Source: GWE2-42-39 sp034003625 (lineage in GTDB: Bacteria > Bacteroidota > Bacteroidia > Bacteroidales > Prolixibacteraceae). From it: a stretch of 64,000 bases of DNA. Every line of letters starts with the position of its first letter. Position 1 is the first letter of the stretch. The stretch lies in assembly GCA_034003625.1 (NCBI GenBank), contig JAVEYG010000012.1, positions 1 through 64,000 on the forward strand. The letters run 5' to 3'. A program made the position numbers and the translations under genes. Below the pieces are notes generated by a model that saw nothing but the letters and a program-made list of their open reading frames with translations, was not told where the DNA came from and did not search any database. Below are positions 1 to 7,038 of this stretch, one piece after another.

Positions 1-3
1 AAC

Positions 4-275
4 TTAAAATGTTACTTTGTTTTTGCATAAGTTATTGAGTTTATAGTTAAAGTCGTCGAAAACTCTAAAAATAATGCTCTTTAGCTTATGCGCTTTGTTC
101 ATTGAAACACAAACATAGGGACTTTGATCCCGTTTTCGGTTTCCCACTCATAATTGTCTGAAAGTCGTTTGAAAAATAGTAGGGAAAGAATGTAGGCTTT
201 GTAATCCTCTACTTTATCCCTGAGGATGTCAGCCATTCCAAAAAGTGTACTCCCTAATGCTTGTTTTGATATCAT
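4..275 (-). pseudogene. Remnant of a type I restriction-modification DNA methylase (HsdM) N-terminus
   Basis: Read on the minus strand from an ATG at 275 there is a 58-codon frame, ending at 99, that carries the HsdM N-terminal pattern MADILRDKVEDYKAYILSLL followed by FFKRLSDNYEWE. This is the conserved helix that starts N6-adenine methylases of type I systems. A second 32-codon frame starts at 102, overlaps the first stop in the -1 frame and contains IIFRVFDDFNYKLNN, which resembles the next conserved HsdM block, so an internal piece seems to be missing. No methylase motif (NPPF), hsdS or hsdR is present. I infer a decayed fragment with a deletion and frameshift. The N-terminal match is good; the second piece is less certain. 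Confidence 0.6.
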
Positions 276-858
276 CTGTTTTTTTAATCCTTTTTTTAAT
301 AATCCTCAAATTTACTCTTATTCCGTGCGCTGGCAAAAATTTGCTCTTTTGGTTTTTTTGAGATTGGCATTTTGTGGGTGCCAAAAAACCAAATCCTTTC
401 TTATTTTAAATGGTCACTATCGTATTTGTATGCCCGTCTCTCTTTTTCACTTGTTGCTGACCACGGAAGGTATCCGCCTTTCAGTTTGCAAGCCCTAATT
501 TAGACAAACTATCTGAACAAAAGAATGTTTTGGTAAGGCGTATGGTCAGGTTTTATGAACAAGACACTAATAATAAGCCCCTTCGTCCGGATGTTCGGGA
601 GAAGAGAGGCAAAACCATGTGGACCTGACACTATTTTCTCACGACTTATGCTTCAACTGGCTGTTTGTCTAAATTCTAATATCTAAAAATCCGGTTGTAA
701 TCTTGTCTTGCTGCTTCACAGCGCTAAACATGAGACCCTTCATTATCTTCAGGGTGACAAAGTACACCTGACCCGACACCATTGTTTCAATGTTGCACGA
801 ATGTTTTTCTCAGACAAATATTTTTCGGTTCAAAGGTATTGGATATACAGATAATTTT
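276..858. other. Gene-poor, apparently decayed DNA
   Basis: No convincing gene is visible. A plus-strand open frame over 461-628 (no ATG near its 5' end) encodes LVRRMVRFYEQDTNN and ends KRGKTMWT; it reads like the tail of a lost protein, but I do not recognise the family. A plus-strand 90-codon frame at 226-498 overlaps the hsdM remnant antisense and has no family features. The stretch also holds one copy of an intergenic repeat (731-758). Confidence 0.45.
731..758 (-). repeat. Intergenic hairpin repeat, first copy (GTCACCCTGAA family)
   Basis: On the minus strand the segment reads GTCACCCTGAA, five bases, then TGAAGGGTCTCA. It matches the start of the element at 33290-33313, which reads GTCACCCTGAA, TTTAT, TTCAGGGTCTGA. 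Two copies in one window, both intergenic, suggest a dispersed palindromic repeat. Confidence 0.5.
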
Positions 859-866
859 TATATTTG
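859..866 (+). promoter_or_regulatory. Putative Bacteroidota -7 promoter element for the GH3 gene
   Basis: TATATTTG matches the phylum consensus TAnnTTTG and lies 82 bp upstream of the GH3 start codon. The -33 element is weak; only TTTTC-like bases lie about 20 bp upstream. Confidence 0.45.
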
Positions 867-948
867 CCCTGGTCTGTTCTGGTATGTTTTTGGCGATTCA
901 AAAACTGTTGCCCGCGATCAGGCTACCTAAATCACTAAACGGGTTACC

Positions 949-3594
949 ATGAAAAAACTTACAATTCTGTTTATTACTTTCTTGTTTGCCGGGTTTGCAA
1001 ATTCTCAGCAACCTTCCGGTTTTAAATTCTTAAACCCCGATCTTCCAGTCGAGGAACGGGTGGGCGATTTGATCTCGCAAATGACACTGGACGAGAAAAT
1101 CGGGCAGTTGGTACATACGGCCCCTGCTATTCCGCGTTTGCAGGTGCCGGAATACAACTGGTGGAACGAATGTTTGCACGGCCTGGCACGTACCGGTTAT
1201 GCAACTGTTTTTCCGCAATCGCTGACCATTGCTTCATCGTTCAATACCGATCTGATTTTCGATGTGGCCACTATTATTTCCGACGAAGCGCGCGCCAAGC
1301 ACCATGAATACCTGCGGCAGGGGCAGCGCGGGATCTACCAGGGGTTGACCTTCTGGTCGCCAAATATTAATATTTTACGTGACCCACGCTGGGGGCGCGG
1401 CCACGAAACGTATGGCGAAGACCCTTACCTGATGGGTGAAATGGGTTCGCAATTTATTCGCGGCCTGCAGGGCGACGACCCAAAATACCTGAAATTAGTG
1501 GCTACTTCCAAACATTTTGCGGTGCATTCGGGCCCCGAGGCATTGCGCCATTCGTTCGATACAGATGTGAGCGACCGCGATTTGTACGAAACCTATTTGC
1601 CTGCGTTCTACAAAACCGTGACCGGGGCAAAAGTGTATTCGATAATGAGCGCTTACAATCGTTTCAGGGGCGAATCGACCACAGCCCACCCTTTTCTTTT
1701 GCAACAGCTTTTGCGCGACCAGTGGGGATTTGAAGGCTATGTGGTATCGGATTGCGGGGCCGTTGCCGACATTTACAAAGGCCATCGCATTATGAAAACG
1801 GCAGAGGAAGCGGCAGCCCTCAGTATAAAAAGCGGTTGCGACATCAACTGTGGCAATACGTTCAGTCATCTGGGCGAAGCGGTAAAAAAAGGCTATGCAA
1901 GCGAAGCCGATATCGACCTGGCTCTAAAACGGATTTTCACGGCCCGTTTCAAATTAGGAATGTTCGATCCGGTTGAAATAGTACCGTATGCACAAATTCC
2001 GTATGCCGCCCTTTGTTCCGACTATCACCATGAAATGGCCCGGAAAGCGGCTCAGGAAAGCATTGTTTTGCTGAAAAACAAAGAAAATATTCTTCCATTT
2101 TCAGGAGAAAAAATTAAAAAACTGGCGGTTATCGGCCCGAATGCCGACAACTGGGAGGCGCTGATCGGCAATTACAACGGAATGCCCAAAAACCCGGTAA
2201 CCGTACTGAAAGGCCTTCAGAATAAATTGTCGCCTGAAACAGAAATCGCATATAGTCTGGGAACTGATTTGGCGGAAGGAATCCACAACTTGCAGGTTAT
2301 ACCATCGTGTTACTGGCAAACCGAAGATGGCCGTCAGGGGCTGACCGGTGAATATTTTGCTAATAAAAATTTTGAGGGACAAGCGTTGTTTACCAAAACA
2401 GAAGATAAAATCGACTTTTACTGGGAACAGGGAACGCCCGACCCGCGCATGAAAGACGATGATTATTCGGTTCGCTGGACAGGTTATTTGGTCCCGCCGG
2501 TATCGGGAACGTATCAGTTGGGCAGCTGGATCATGTCGGGAGGCCGCGTGTTTCTGGATGGCGAGCAGTTGTTTAAGGTGCGGGCCGAACATCATGCCAT
2601 GTACCAGGAGAAAACAGTTGACCTCCAGGCCGGGAAAAAATACAAGGTAGTATTTGAATATTACAATTTTATAGGCGATGGCGACGCCGAGCTCTTGTGG
2701 GCTATGCCCCGGCGGAACCTGCTGCCCGAAGCGGTTGAAACTGCCCGATCAGCCGATGCAGTGGTGCTTGTTTTGGGTTTGTCGCAACGTATTGAGGGGG
2801 AAGAAATGCCGGTTAAACTGAAAGGTTTTGAACGGGGCGACCGCACGTTACTTGATTTGCCGGATAATCAACAGGAGTTACTGGAAGCGGTAGCTGCCAC
2901 CGGAAAACCGGTTATCTTGGTCATTATGGCCGGAAGCGCTATTTCGGTAAACTGGGCGCAGGAGCATGTCGATGCCATTTTGTATGCCGGTTATCCCGGC
3001 GAAGAAGGCGGGAATGCCATTGCCGATGTGTTGCTCGGCGATTACAACCCTGCCGGGCGTTTGCCGGTAACCTATTATAAATCGGTTGACCAGCTGCCCC
3101 CGTTTGAAGATTACAACATGGCAGGCCGCACTTACCGCTATTTTAATGATGAACCGTTGTATCCATTTGGATATGGGTTAAGCTACACCACTTTTAGTTA
3201 TTCCGGATTGAAACTTCCGGAAACCGTAAAAGCAGGTGAAACAGTGCCGGTTTCGGTTATCGTGACAAATTCAGGCAAAAAAGACGGCGACGAAGTGGTG
3301 CAATTGTACCTGACCGATGAAAAAGCATCGACACCTCGCCCTATACGCCAATTGGAAGGTTTCAAACGCATCCGTCTGAAAGCAGGCGAAAGCAGAACGG
3401 TTGAGTTTTTGCTCAATGCCCGCCAGTTGTCGATCATCGATAAAAAAGGCAACCGCAGCATTGAACCCGGCTGGTTTGGCATCTCGGTAGGAGGGGAGCA
3501 ACCTGGTTTTAGTGGGTATTTGAACGCATCAACCACCGAAACCGTTTCCGGCAGGTTTAAAGTCTTGGGGACCACACATTTTGAGATTAAATAA
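949..3594 (+). CDS. Secreted GH3 beta-xylosidase/beta-glucosidase with PA14 insert
   Basis: This 881-residue protein has a signal peptide (KKLTILFITFLFAGFANSQ) and so acts in the periplasm or outside the cell, cutting beta-linked xylosides or glucosides. Order of domains: GH3 N-terminal barrel (about 30-330) with NWWNECLHGLAR, the signature of the beta-xylosidase branch; predicted nucleophile Asp268 in VVSDCGAV; a PA14 carbohydrate-binding insert (about 463-605, beginning GLTGEYFANKNF) inside the GH3 C-terminal domain; and a fibronectin-III-like end with DGDEVVQLYL. Length fits PA14-containing GH3 enzymes. It stands alone, with its own promoter-like element and terminator. Substrate (xylose, arabinose or glucose) cannot be settled from sequence alone. 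Confidence 0.93.
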   Translation: MKKLTILFITFLFAGFANSQQPSGFKFLNPDLPVEERVGDLISQMTLDEKIGQLVHTAPAIPRLQVPEYNWWNECLHGLARTGYATVFPQSLTIASSFNTDLIFDVATIISDEARAKHHEYLRQGQRGIYQGLTFWSPNINILRDPRWGRGHETYGEDPYLMGEMGSQFIRGLQGDDPKYLKLVATSKHFAVHSGPEALRHSFDTDVSDRDLYETYLPAFYKTVTGAKVYSIMSAYNRFRGESTTAHPFLLQQLLRDQWGFEGYVVSDCGAVADIYKGHRIMKTAEEAAALSIKSGCDINCGNTFSHLGEAVKKGYASEADIDLALKRIFTARFKLGMFDPVEIVPYAQIPYAALCSDYHHEMARKAAQESIVLLKNKENILPFSGEKIKKLAVIGPNADNWEALIGNYNGMPKNPVTVLKGLQNKLSPETEIAYSLGTDLAEGIHNLQVIPSCYWQTEDGRQGLTGEYFANKNFEGQALFTKTEDKIDFYWEQGTPDPRMKDDDYSVRWTGYLVPPVSGTYQLGSWIMSGGRVFLDGEQLFKVRAEHHAMYQEKTVDLQAGKKYKVVFEYYNFIGDGDAELLWAMPRRNLLPEAVETARSADAVVLVLGLSQRIEGEEMPVKLKGFERGDRTLLDLPDNQQELLEAVAATGKPVILVIMAGSAISVNWAQEHVDAILYAGYPGEEGGNAIADVLLGDYNPAGRLPVTYYKSVDQLPPFEDYNMAGRTYRYFNDEPLYPFGYGLSYTTFSYSGLKLPETVKAGETVPVSVIVTNSGKKDGDEVVQLYLTDEKASTPRPIRQLEGFKRIRLKAGESRTVEFLLNARQLSIIDKKGNRSIEPGWFGISVGGEQPGFSGYLNASTTETVSGRFKVLGTTHFEIK

Positions 3595-3622
3595 GCATGT
3601 ACGAAACACGTTAGATTGTGTT

Positions 3623-3649
3623 AGCCCGGTAGCAATGCCGGGCTTTTTT
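3623..3649 (+). terminator. Rho-independent terminator after the GH3 gene
   Basis: Stem AGCCCGG (3623-3629) pairs with CCGGGCT (3638-3644), with an 8-base loop and a run of six T. It lies 29 bp after the stop codon. Confidence 0.75.
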
Positions 3650-3708
3650 ATGGGATCAATACCCGATTTATACGACCGCTGTTATGGGTCGGGCTTTCTT
3701 GTTGTTTG

Positions 3709-4350
3709 TCAGTGACTATATTTGTCATTTAATCCTACCCCGTTCAATATCTGTTGTTTATATTTCTCAATTCTGTTTATTCTTGTTTGTGATTGTTTTG
3801 GTTGTGAAAAATAAATAATGTAGCCCCTTTGTCGTCCTGATGTCAATGAATAAAAGGCTTTTTCCAATGCGGGGTCTTTTTCAAATGTTTGTAACAGTTC
3901 ATCGGGGATTGCTTCAGGATTTTTCTTTAATTCACTTTTTACTCCTGATTTCTCAATTTCTACCGCTTCCAGTATGTATTCTTTCAATTTTTCCTGTTGT
4001 TCAATGATTTGGTCAGGATTGGTGAATTTAATCAATCTCGCAGATTGTGAATTTTCTCCTTGTTGCTGCAAAATCTTGTATGGATCTTTCAATAAAGCGC
4101 CTTTAAAGAAACTAAGTGAGGCATAGTTTTTAAATGCACTTACTATTGCAATATTTTTATTGTCTGAAGTATAACAGGGAACCCCCCATTTTATTTTTTC
4201 AGTCAGGCCACATTCCAATACGATTTGTCTAAGCATTTCTAATTCCTCTCGCCAGTTATTGACTTTGCATTGAGGGGTCCCCCCATATTTGCAACGCATA
4301 CAACCGTCAACAAGATATTTATCTACCTGTGGATTTAATTCTATCTTCAT
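3709..4350 (-). CDS. YdeI-like / DUF1801 family protein
   Basis: 213 residues. The N-terminal part (about 30-120) has the DUF1801 fold signature with KWGVPCYTSDNKNIAIV and the SFFKGALL block; the C-terminal part (about 150-205) has the YdeI/OmpD-associated pattern IPDELLQTFEKDPALEKAF and SGRQRGYIIYFSQPKQ. Cytoplasmic; the reaction is unknown. It is the last gene of a four-gene minus-strand operon and its start overlaps the DoxX-like gene by 4 bp. The family often travels with ArsR and AHSA1 genes, as here, so a stress or ligand-sensing role is likely but unproven. Confidence 0.8.
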   Translation of the reverse strand: MKIELNPQVDKYLVDGCMRCKYGGTPQCKVNNWREELEMLRQIVLECGLTEKIKWGVPCYTSDNKNIAIVSAFKNYASLSFFKGALLKDPYKILQQQGENSQSARLIKFTNPDQIIEQQEKLKEYILEAVEIEKSGVKSELKKNPEAIPDELLQTFEKDPALEKAFYSLTSGRQRGYIIYFSQPKQSQTRINRIEKYKQQILNGVGLNDKYSH

Positions 4351-4730
4351 TGCTGTGTGATTCGTAATTTTCTGTCAGCTGGTCGTAAATACCAAGAAAT
4401 TATAGTTAAAAATAGAAGTAAAGTTGGGCCAAAATATTCTGTTGCATCATCACTTACCGCAAGGTGGGTAAAAATTGCTCCCGACATCAGGAAGAAAAAG
4501 CCTGCATATGCCCATTCTTTTACCAATGGGAATTTAGGCAGAAGGACCGCAATTACTCCCAATAACTTCCAAATGCCAATGATTGTCAGGAAATACCTTG
4601 GGTATCCCAATTGTGTCATTTTCTCAACTTCTTCTTCCATTTGGATTAGTTGCACGATTCCGGTTGAAACCATTCCTAAACCAAGCCAGATTGTTGCCAC
4701 CCAATAGATGATTTTGTCTCTTTTCTTCAT
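4347..4730 (-). CDS. DoxX-like integral membrane protein
   Basis: 127 residues with four predicted transmembrane helices (about 8-28, 45-64, 73-90, 97-114), the usual DoxX-like plan. Sequence such as PRYFLTIIGIWKLLGVIAVL matches the DoxX_2 branch found next to AHSA1 genes. Its role is unknown; related proteins are tied to redox stress or quinone handling. It ends by overlapping the YdeI-like gene by 4 bp and begins 7 bp after the AHSA1 gene, so translation is probably coupled. Confidence 0.85.
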   Translation of the reverse strand: MKKRDKIIYWVATIWLGLGMVSTGIVQLIQMEEEVEKMTQLGYPRYFLTIIGIWKLLGVIAVLLPKFPLVKEWAYAGFFFLMSGAIFTHLAVSDDATEYFGPTLLLFLTIISWYLRPADRKLRITQQ

Positions 4731-4737
4731 TATGATA

Positions 4738-5205
4738 CTATTTTAATTTGTTTACGATTTCTTGTAGCCGGTTATGCGCCATATTGATGCCTTGTGCAAA
4801 TGGCATTTTGAGCAAATTGTTCCTATCGGCAACCGACTTAAAAACAATTTGCATGGTTAGTTTACTTTTTTGTTCTGTGATTTGCTCAAAATCTAAATAT
4901 TCAAGTTGAACAGGAAAAGGTGTGTTTTCCATTTCAAAGGTCCGTGTGATATTTTCGTTTGGAATGAACTTGTGAATGACACCGTTTGCCTTAAACAGCA
5001 CATTTCCTTGTGCATCGGTAGTTTCAAATTGATAACTTCCGTGCGGTTTACTTTCCATTTTCAGGACTTTATTTCCCATCCATTGTTCCACAAGTTCAGC
5101 TTCCGTGTATGCTTTGAAAAGTAAGTTCACGGGCAAATCAAATTCCCGTGTAACCATTATGTCTTGTTTGCCGTCTTCGGCATATACCTTTGTTTTTCGT
5201 TCCAT
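4738..5205 (-). CDS. SRPBCC / AHSA1-family ligand-binding protein
   Basis: 155 residues, a single START-like (SRPBCC) domain. The pattern REFDLPVNLLFKAYTEAELV near residues 21-40 is the typical opening of AHSA1 (Hsp90 ATPase activator homologue) proteins in bacteria, and HKFIPNENITRTFEME sits mid-domain. These proteins bind hydrophobic ligands in a cavity; no catalytic residues can be named. It lies 8 bp downstream of the ArsR-type gene in the same operon, the classic regulator plus AHSA1 pair, so the ligand may be what the operon answers to. Confidence 0.87.
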   Translation of the reverse strand: MERKTKVYAEDGKQDIMVTREFDLPVNLLFKAYTEAELVEQWMGNKVLKMESKPHGSYQFETTDAQGNVLFKANGVIHKFIPNENITRTFEMENTPFPVQLEYLDFEQITEQKSKLTMQIVFKSVADRNNLLKMPFAQGINMAHNRLQEIVNKLK

Positions 5206-5213
5206 CTTATTCG

Positions 5214-5534
5214 TTATTTCGATTTATATGTTTTCATTAATGCTTCTAATTTATTGAATCTGTCGTCCCACATTTTTCGGAATGGTTCAATAAAGTCAGC
5301 CACTATTTTCATTTTGTCAGCATTGAGGTGATAGTAAATTTCCCGTCCCTGCTGTTCTTGTTTTAATAACTCACACTCTGTCAGAATTTGCAGATGTTTG
5401 GAAATTGTTGGTCGTGCTGTGTCAAAGTTTGATGCGATAGCTCCTGCTGTCATTGATTGCGTTGCAAGCAACAGAAGGATAGCCCTTCTTGATGGGTCAG
5501 CTATGGCTTGAAAAACGTCTCTTCTTAAATTCAT
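5214..5534 (-). CDS. ArsR-family winged-helix repressor (SdpR-like)
   Basis: 106 residues. The winged helix covers about 5-90: DPSRRAILLLLATQSMTAGA, then ARPTISKHLQILTECELLK as helix-turn-helix and GREIYYHLN as the wing. The metal-binding ELCVC motif of true ArsR sensors is absent, so this is the non-metal SdpR-like branch that partners AHSA1 proteins. It is first in the 5534-to-3709 operon. A near-perfect inverted repeat 7 bp upstream of the start codon overlaps the promoter and is the likely autoregulatory operator. Confidence 0.9.
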   Translation of the reverse strand: MNLRRDVFQAIADPSRRAILLLLATQSMTAGAIASNFDTARPTISKHLQILTECELLKQEQQGREIYYHLNADKMKIVADFIEPFRKMWDDRFNKLEALMKTYKSK

Positions 5535-5540
5535 TGTGAA

Positions 5541-5576
5541 GTTATTTGACTACAAATATATGAGTAGCCAAATAAC
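5541..5576 (-). promoter_or_regulatory. Promoter with overlapping ArsR-type operator palindrome
   Basis: GTTATTTGACTAC (5541-5553) and GTAGCCAAATAAC (5564-5576) form a 12-of-13 inverted repeat around a 10-bp AT-rich centre. On the minus strand the centre contains TATATTTG, a perfect -7 element, with TTGC 19 bp upstream. Bound repressor would cover the promoter of the ArsR operon. Confidence 0.72.
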
Positions 5577-5783
5577 TACGCAAGTAATTTTAACTTTTTT
5601 TTGTGGATCGGAAATTACCAGAAATGTGGTTCAATTTTATTGTAGTGTCGGTCTTATAGCCTAACAGATATACATATCAAAAAGGTAGCTGCAAATTACT
5701 CGCGGAAAACGTGCCGCCCTTAAATCCTGAAAATATGGATTGTTTCGGGATTTATTACTTTAATGCGCCTTTCCCTGTAGGGA

Positions 5784-6494
5784 TTATCCGATGTTGGTAA
5801 ACACTACCTGTACATCTTCGTCGTCTTCTAATTTATCGAGCAATTTTTCAATGTCGGCCAGCTGTTCTTCGGTAAACGAAACCGGGGTGGTGGCAAAACG
5901 TTGCAGGTTCGATTTAATGATCTGGATGCCCTTTTCTTCAAGCGCATGGGCCAGTGTGCCGAAATTGGTGTAGTCGCCCGTCGCCACCACCGTATTTTCA
6001 TCTACTTCAATTTCTTCCAGACCGGCGTCGATCAGTTCCAGTTCCAGTTCTTCAATGTCTATTCCGACAGGTTTTTCAAACTCAAAAACGGCTTTTCTGT
6101 CAAACATAAACTCAAGCGAACCGGTAGGGACCAGGCTTCCGCCCACTTTGTTAAAATACGATTTCACATTGGCAACTGTACGGGTGGTGTTGTCGGTGGC
6201 ACATTCCACAAAAATCAGTACGCCGTGCGGGCCTTTGCCTTCGTAGTTTACCTCGATTATATCGGCAGCATCTTTGCCACTGGCCCGTTTAATGGCTGCT
6301 TCAATATTATCTTTGGGCATGTTTTCGGCTTTCGCATTCTGGATAGCTGTTCTCAGTTTGGCATTCATCTCAGGATCAGGGCCGCCTTCTTTTGCCGCTA
6401 CCTGTATGGCTTTCGACAATTTTGGAAATACGCGCGACATATGTCCCCAGCGTTTCATCTTTGCAGCTTTGCGATATTCAAATGCTCTTCCCAT
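5784..6494 (-). CDS. yebC: YebC/PmpR-family protein (TACO1-like)
   Basis: 236 residues, the normal family size. It opens with MGRAFEYRKAAKMKRWGHMS and has KAIQVAAKEGGPDPEMNAKL, NMPKDNIEAAIKRASGK and NEYGG-region equivalent VNYEGKGPHGVLIFVE, all diagnostic of the YebC family. Members were annotated as transcription regulators, and more recent work ties them to translation of proline-rich stretches. Single gene with a TATTTTTG promoter-like element 53 bp upstream. The Bacteroidota-type N-terminus (GRAFEYRKAAK) supports the chosen start. Confidence 0.95.
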   Translation of the reverse strand: MGRAFEYRKAAKMKRWGHMSRVFPKLSKAIQVAAKEGGPDPEMNAKLRTAIQNAKAENMPKDNIEAAIKRASGKDAADIIEVNYEGKGPHGVLIFVECATDNTTRTVANVKSYFNKVGGSLVPTGSLEFMFDRKAVFEFEKPVGIDIEELELELIDAGLEEIEVDENTVVATGDYTNFGTLAHALEEKGIQIIKSNLQRFATTPVSFTEEQLADIEKLLDKLEDDEDVQVVFTNIG

Positions 6495-6546
6495 GATCGT
6501 GTTTTATTATGTATTACGGAATGTTTTGTACGTTTTGAATTTTCGG

Positions 6547-6554
6547 CAAAAATA
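6547..6554 (-). promoter_or_regulatory. Putative -7 element for yebC
   Basis: Read on the minus strand it is TATTTTTG, matching TAnnTTTG, and lies 53 bp upstream of the yebC start codon. No clear TTTG -33 element was found. Confidence 0.4.
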
Positions 6555-6659
6555 CAAATTCGTCGTTTATTGCATCCGGTATATCTGTTTTTTTTCAGAT
6601 AATGCAAATTGTTTCTTCGTAAATGGAAAGATATTTCTGTTGGCTAAAGTGGAAGGGCT

Positions 6660-6842
6660 AAAAAAAGGCTGTCCCCTGACAGCCTTTTCGTCCCGTGTGA
6701 CGGGAAACTAACCTAAACCAACTAAACCTAATAAACCATGAGCCCGTCAAAGGTAGATGCCTGTAATCGTTTTGTACCACAGGCCTTTGACTTGCCAAGT
6801 AAATTATACTTTAAAAATCTTTATTGAACGTATTTTTATCTC
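6660..6842 (-). ncRNA. Candidate structured small RNA (about 180 nt)
   Basis: A minus-strand transcript from about 6842 would carry a strong hairpin: GTCAAAGG (6746-6753) pairs with CCTTTGAC (6784-6791) over 8 bp, and inside it CCTGT (6760-6764) pairs with ACAGG (6779-6783). Next comes a GT/A-rich single-stranded stretch with repeated GGTTTA, then a small hairpin around 6691-6705 (TCCCGT/ACGGGA), then a terminator: AAAAGGCTGTC (6663-6673) against GACAGCCTTTT (6678-6688), followed on the minus strand by seven T. A perfect promoter sits just upstream. No sizeable ORF fits. I cannot assign an Rfam family; 6S RNA is one possibility by size only. Confidence 0.5.
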
Positions 6843-6847
6843 AGGGG

Positions 6848-6880
6848 CAAATATATCAAAAATATATATGAAATATCAAA
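6848..6880 (-). promoter_or_regulatory. Strong Bacteroidota promoter for the candidate small RNA
   Basis: On the minus strand TTTG (6880-6877), 21 bases, then TATATTTG (6855-6848). Both elements match the housekeeping consensus, and it points into the 6842-6660 structured region rather than at a gene. Confidence 0.6.
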
Positions 6881-7038
6881 GGGGGTCCAGATTAATTAAT
6901 TGAATTTTTTCAACCGTTTATTCACCTCTCGCCCGGTTTTTATCCGGTCTCTCTGAATATGTTGGTAAAAATGTGAAAGACATTTATAAAGAATGCTGAA
7001 ATATTATCATCTTTATCCTGAGATTAAACGTCGGGGAG

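Noticed and set aside
226..498. 90-residue plus-strand frame as a gene
   Set aside because: It overlaps the hsdM remnant antisense, is Phe/Leu/Cys rich without family features and lacks a ribosome-binding or promoter signal.
2101..2595. 164-residue minus-strand frame inside the GH3 gene
   Set aside because: Antisense shadow; no conserved sequence and no start signals.
3709..5534. Arsenic resistance operon
   Set aside because: The ArsR-type regulator lacks the metal-binding Cys motif and no ars genes follow; this is the SdpR/AHSA1 type.
5901..6602. 233-residue frame opposite yebC
   Set aside because: It is the antisense shadow of a well-conserved gene; composition (Phe/His/Cys-rich) is that of a complement frame.
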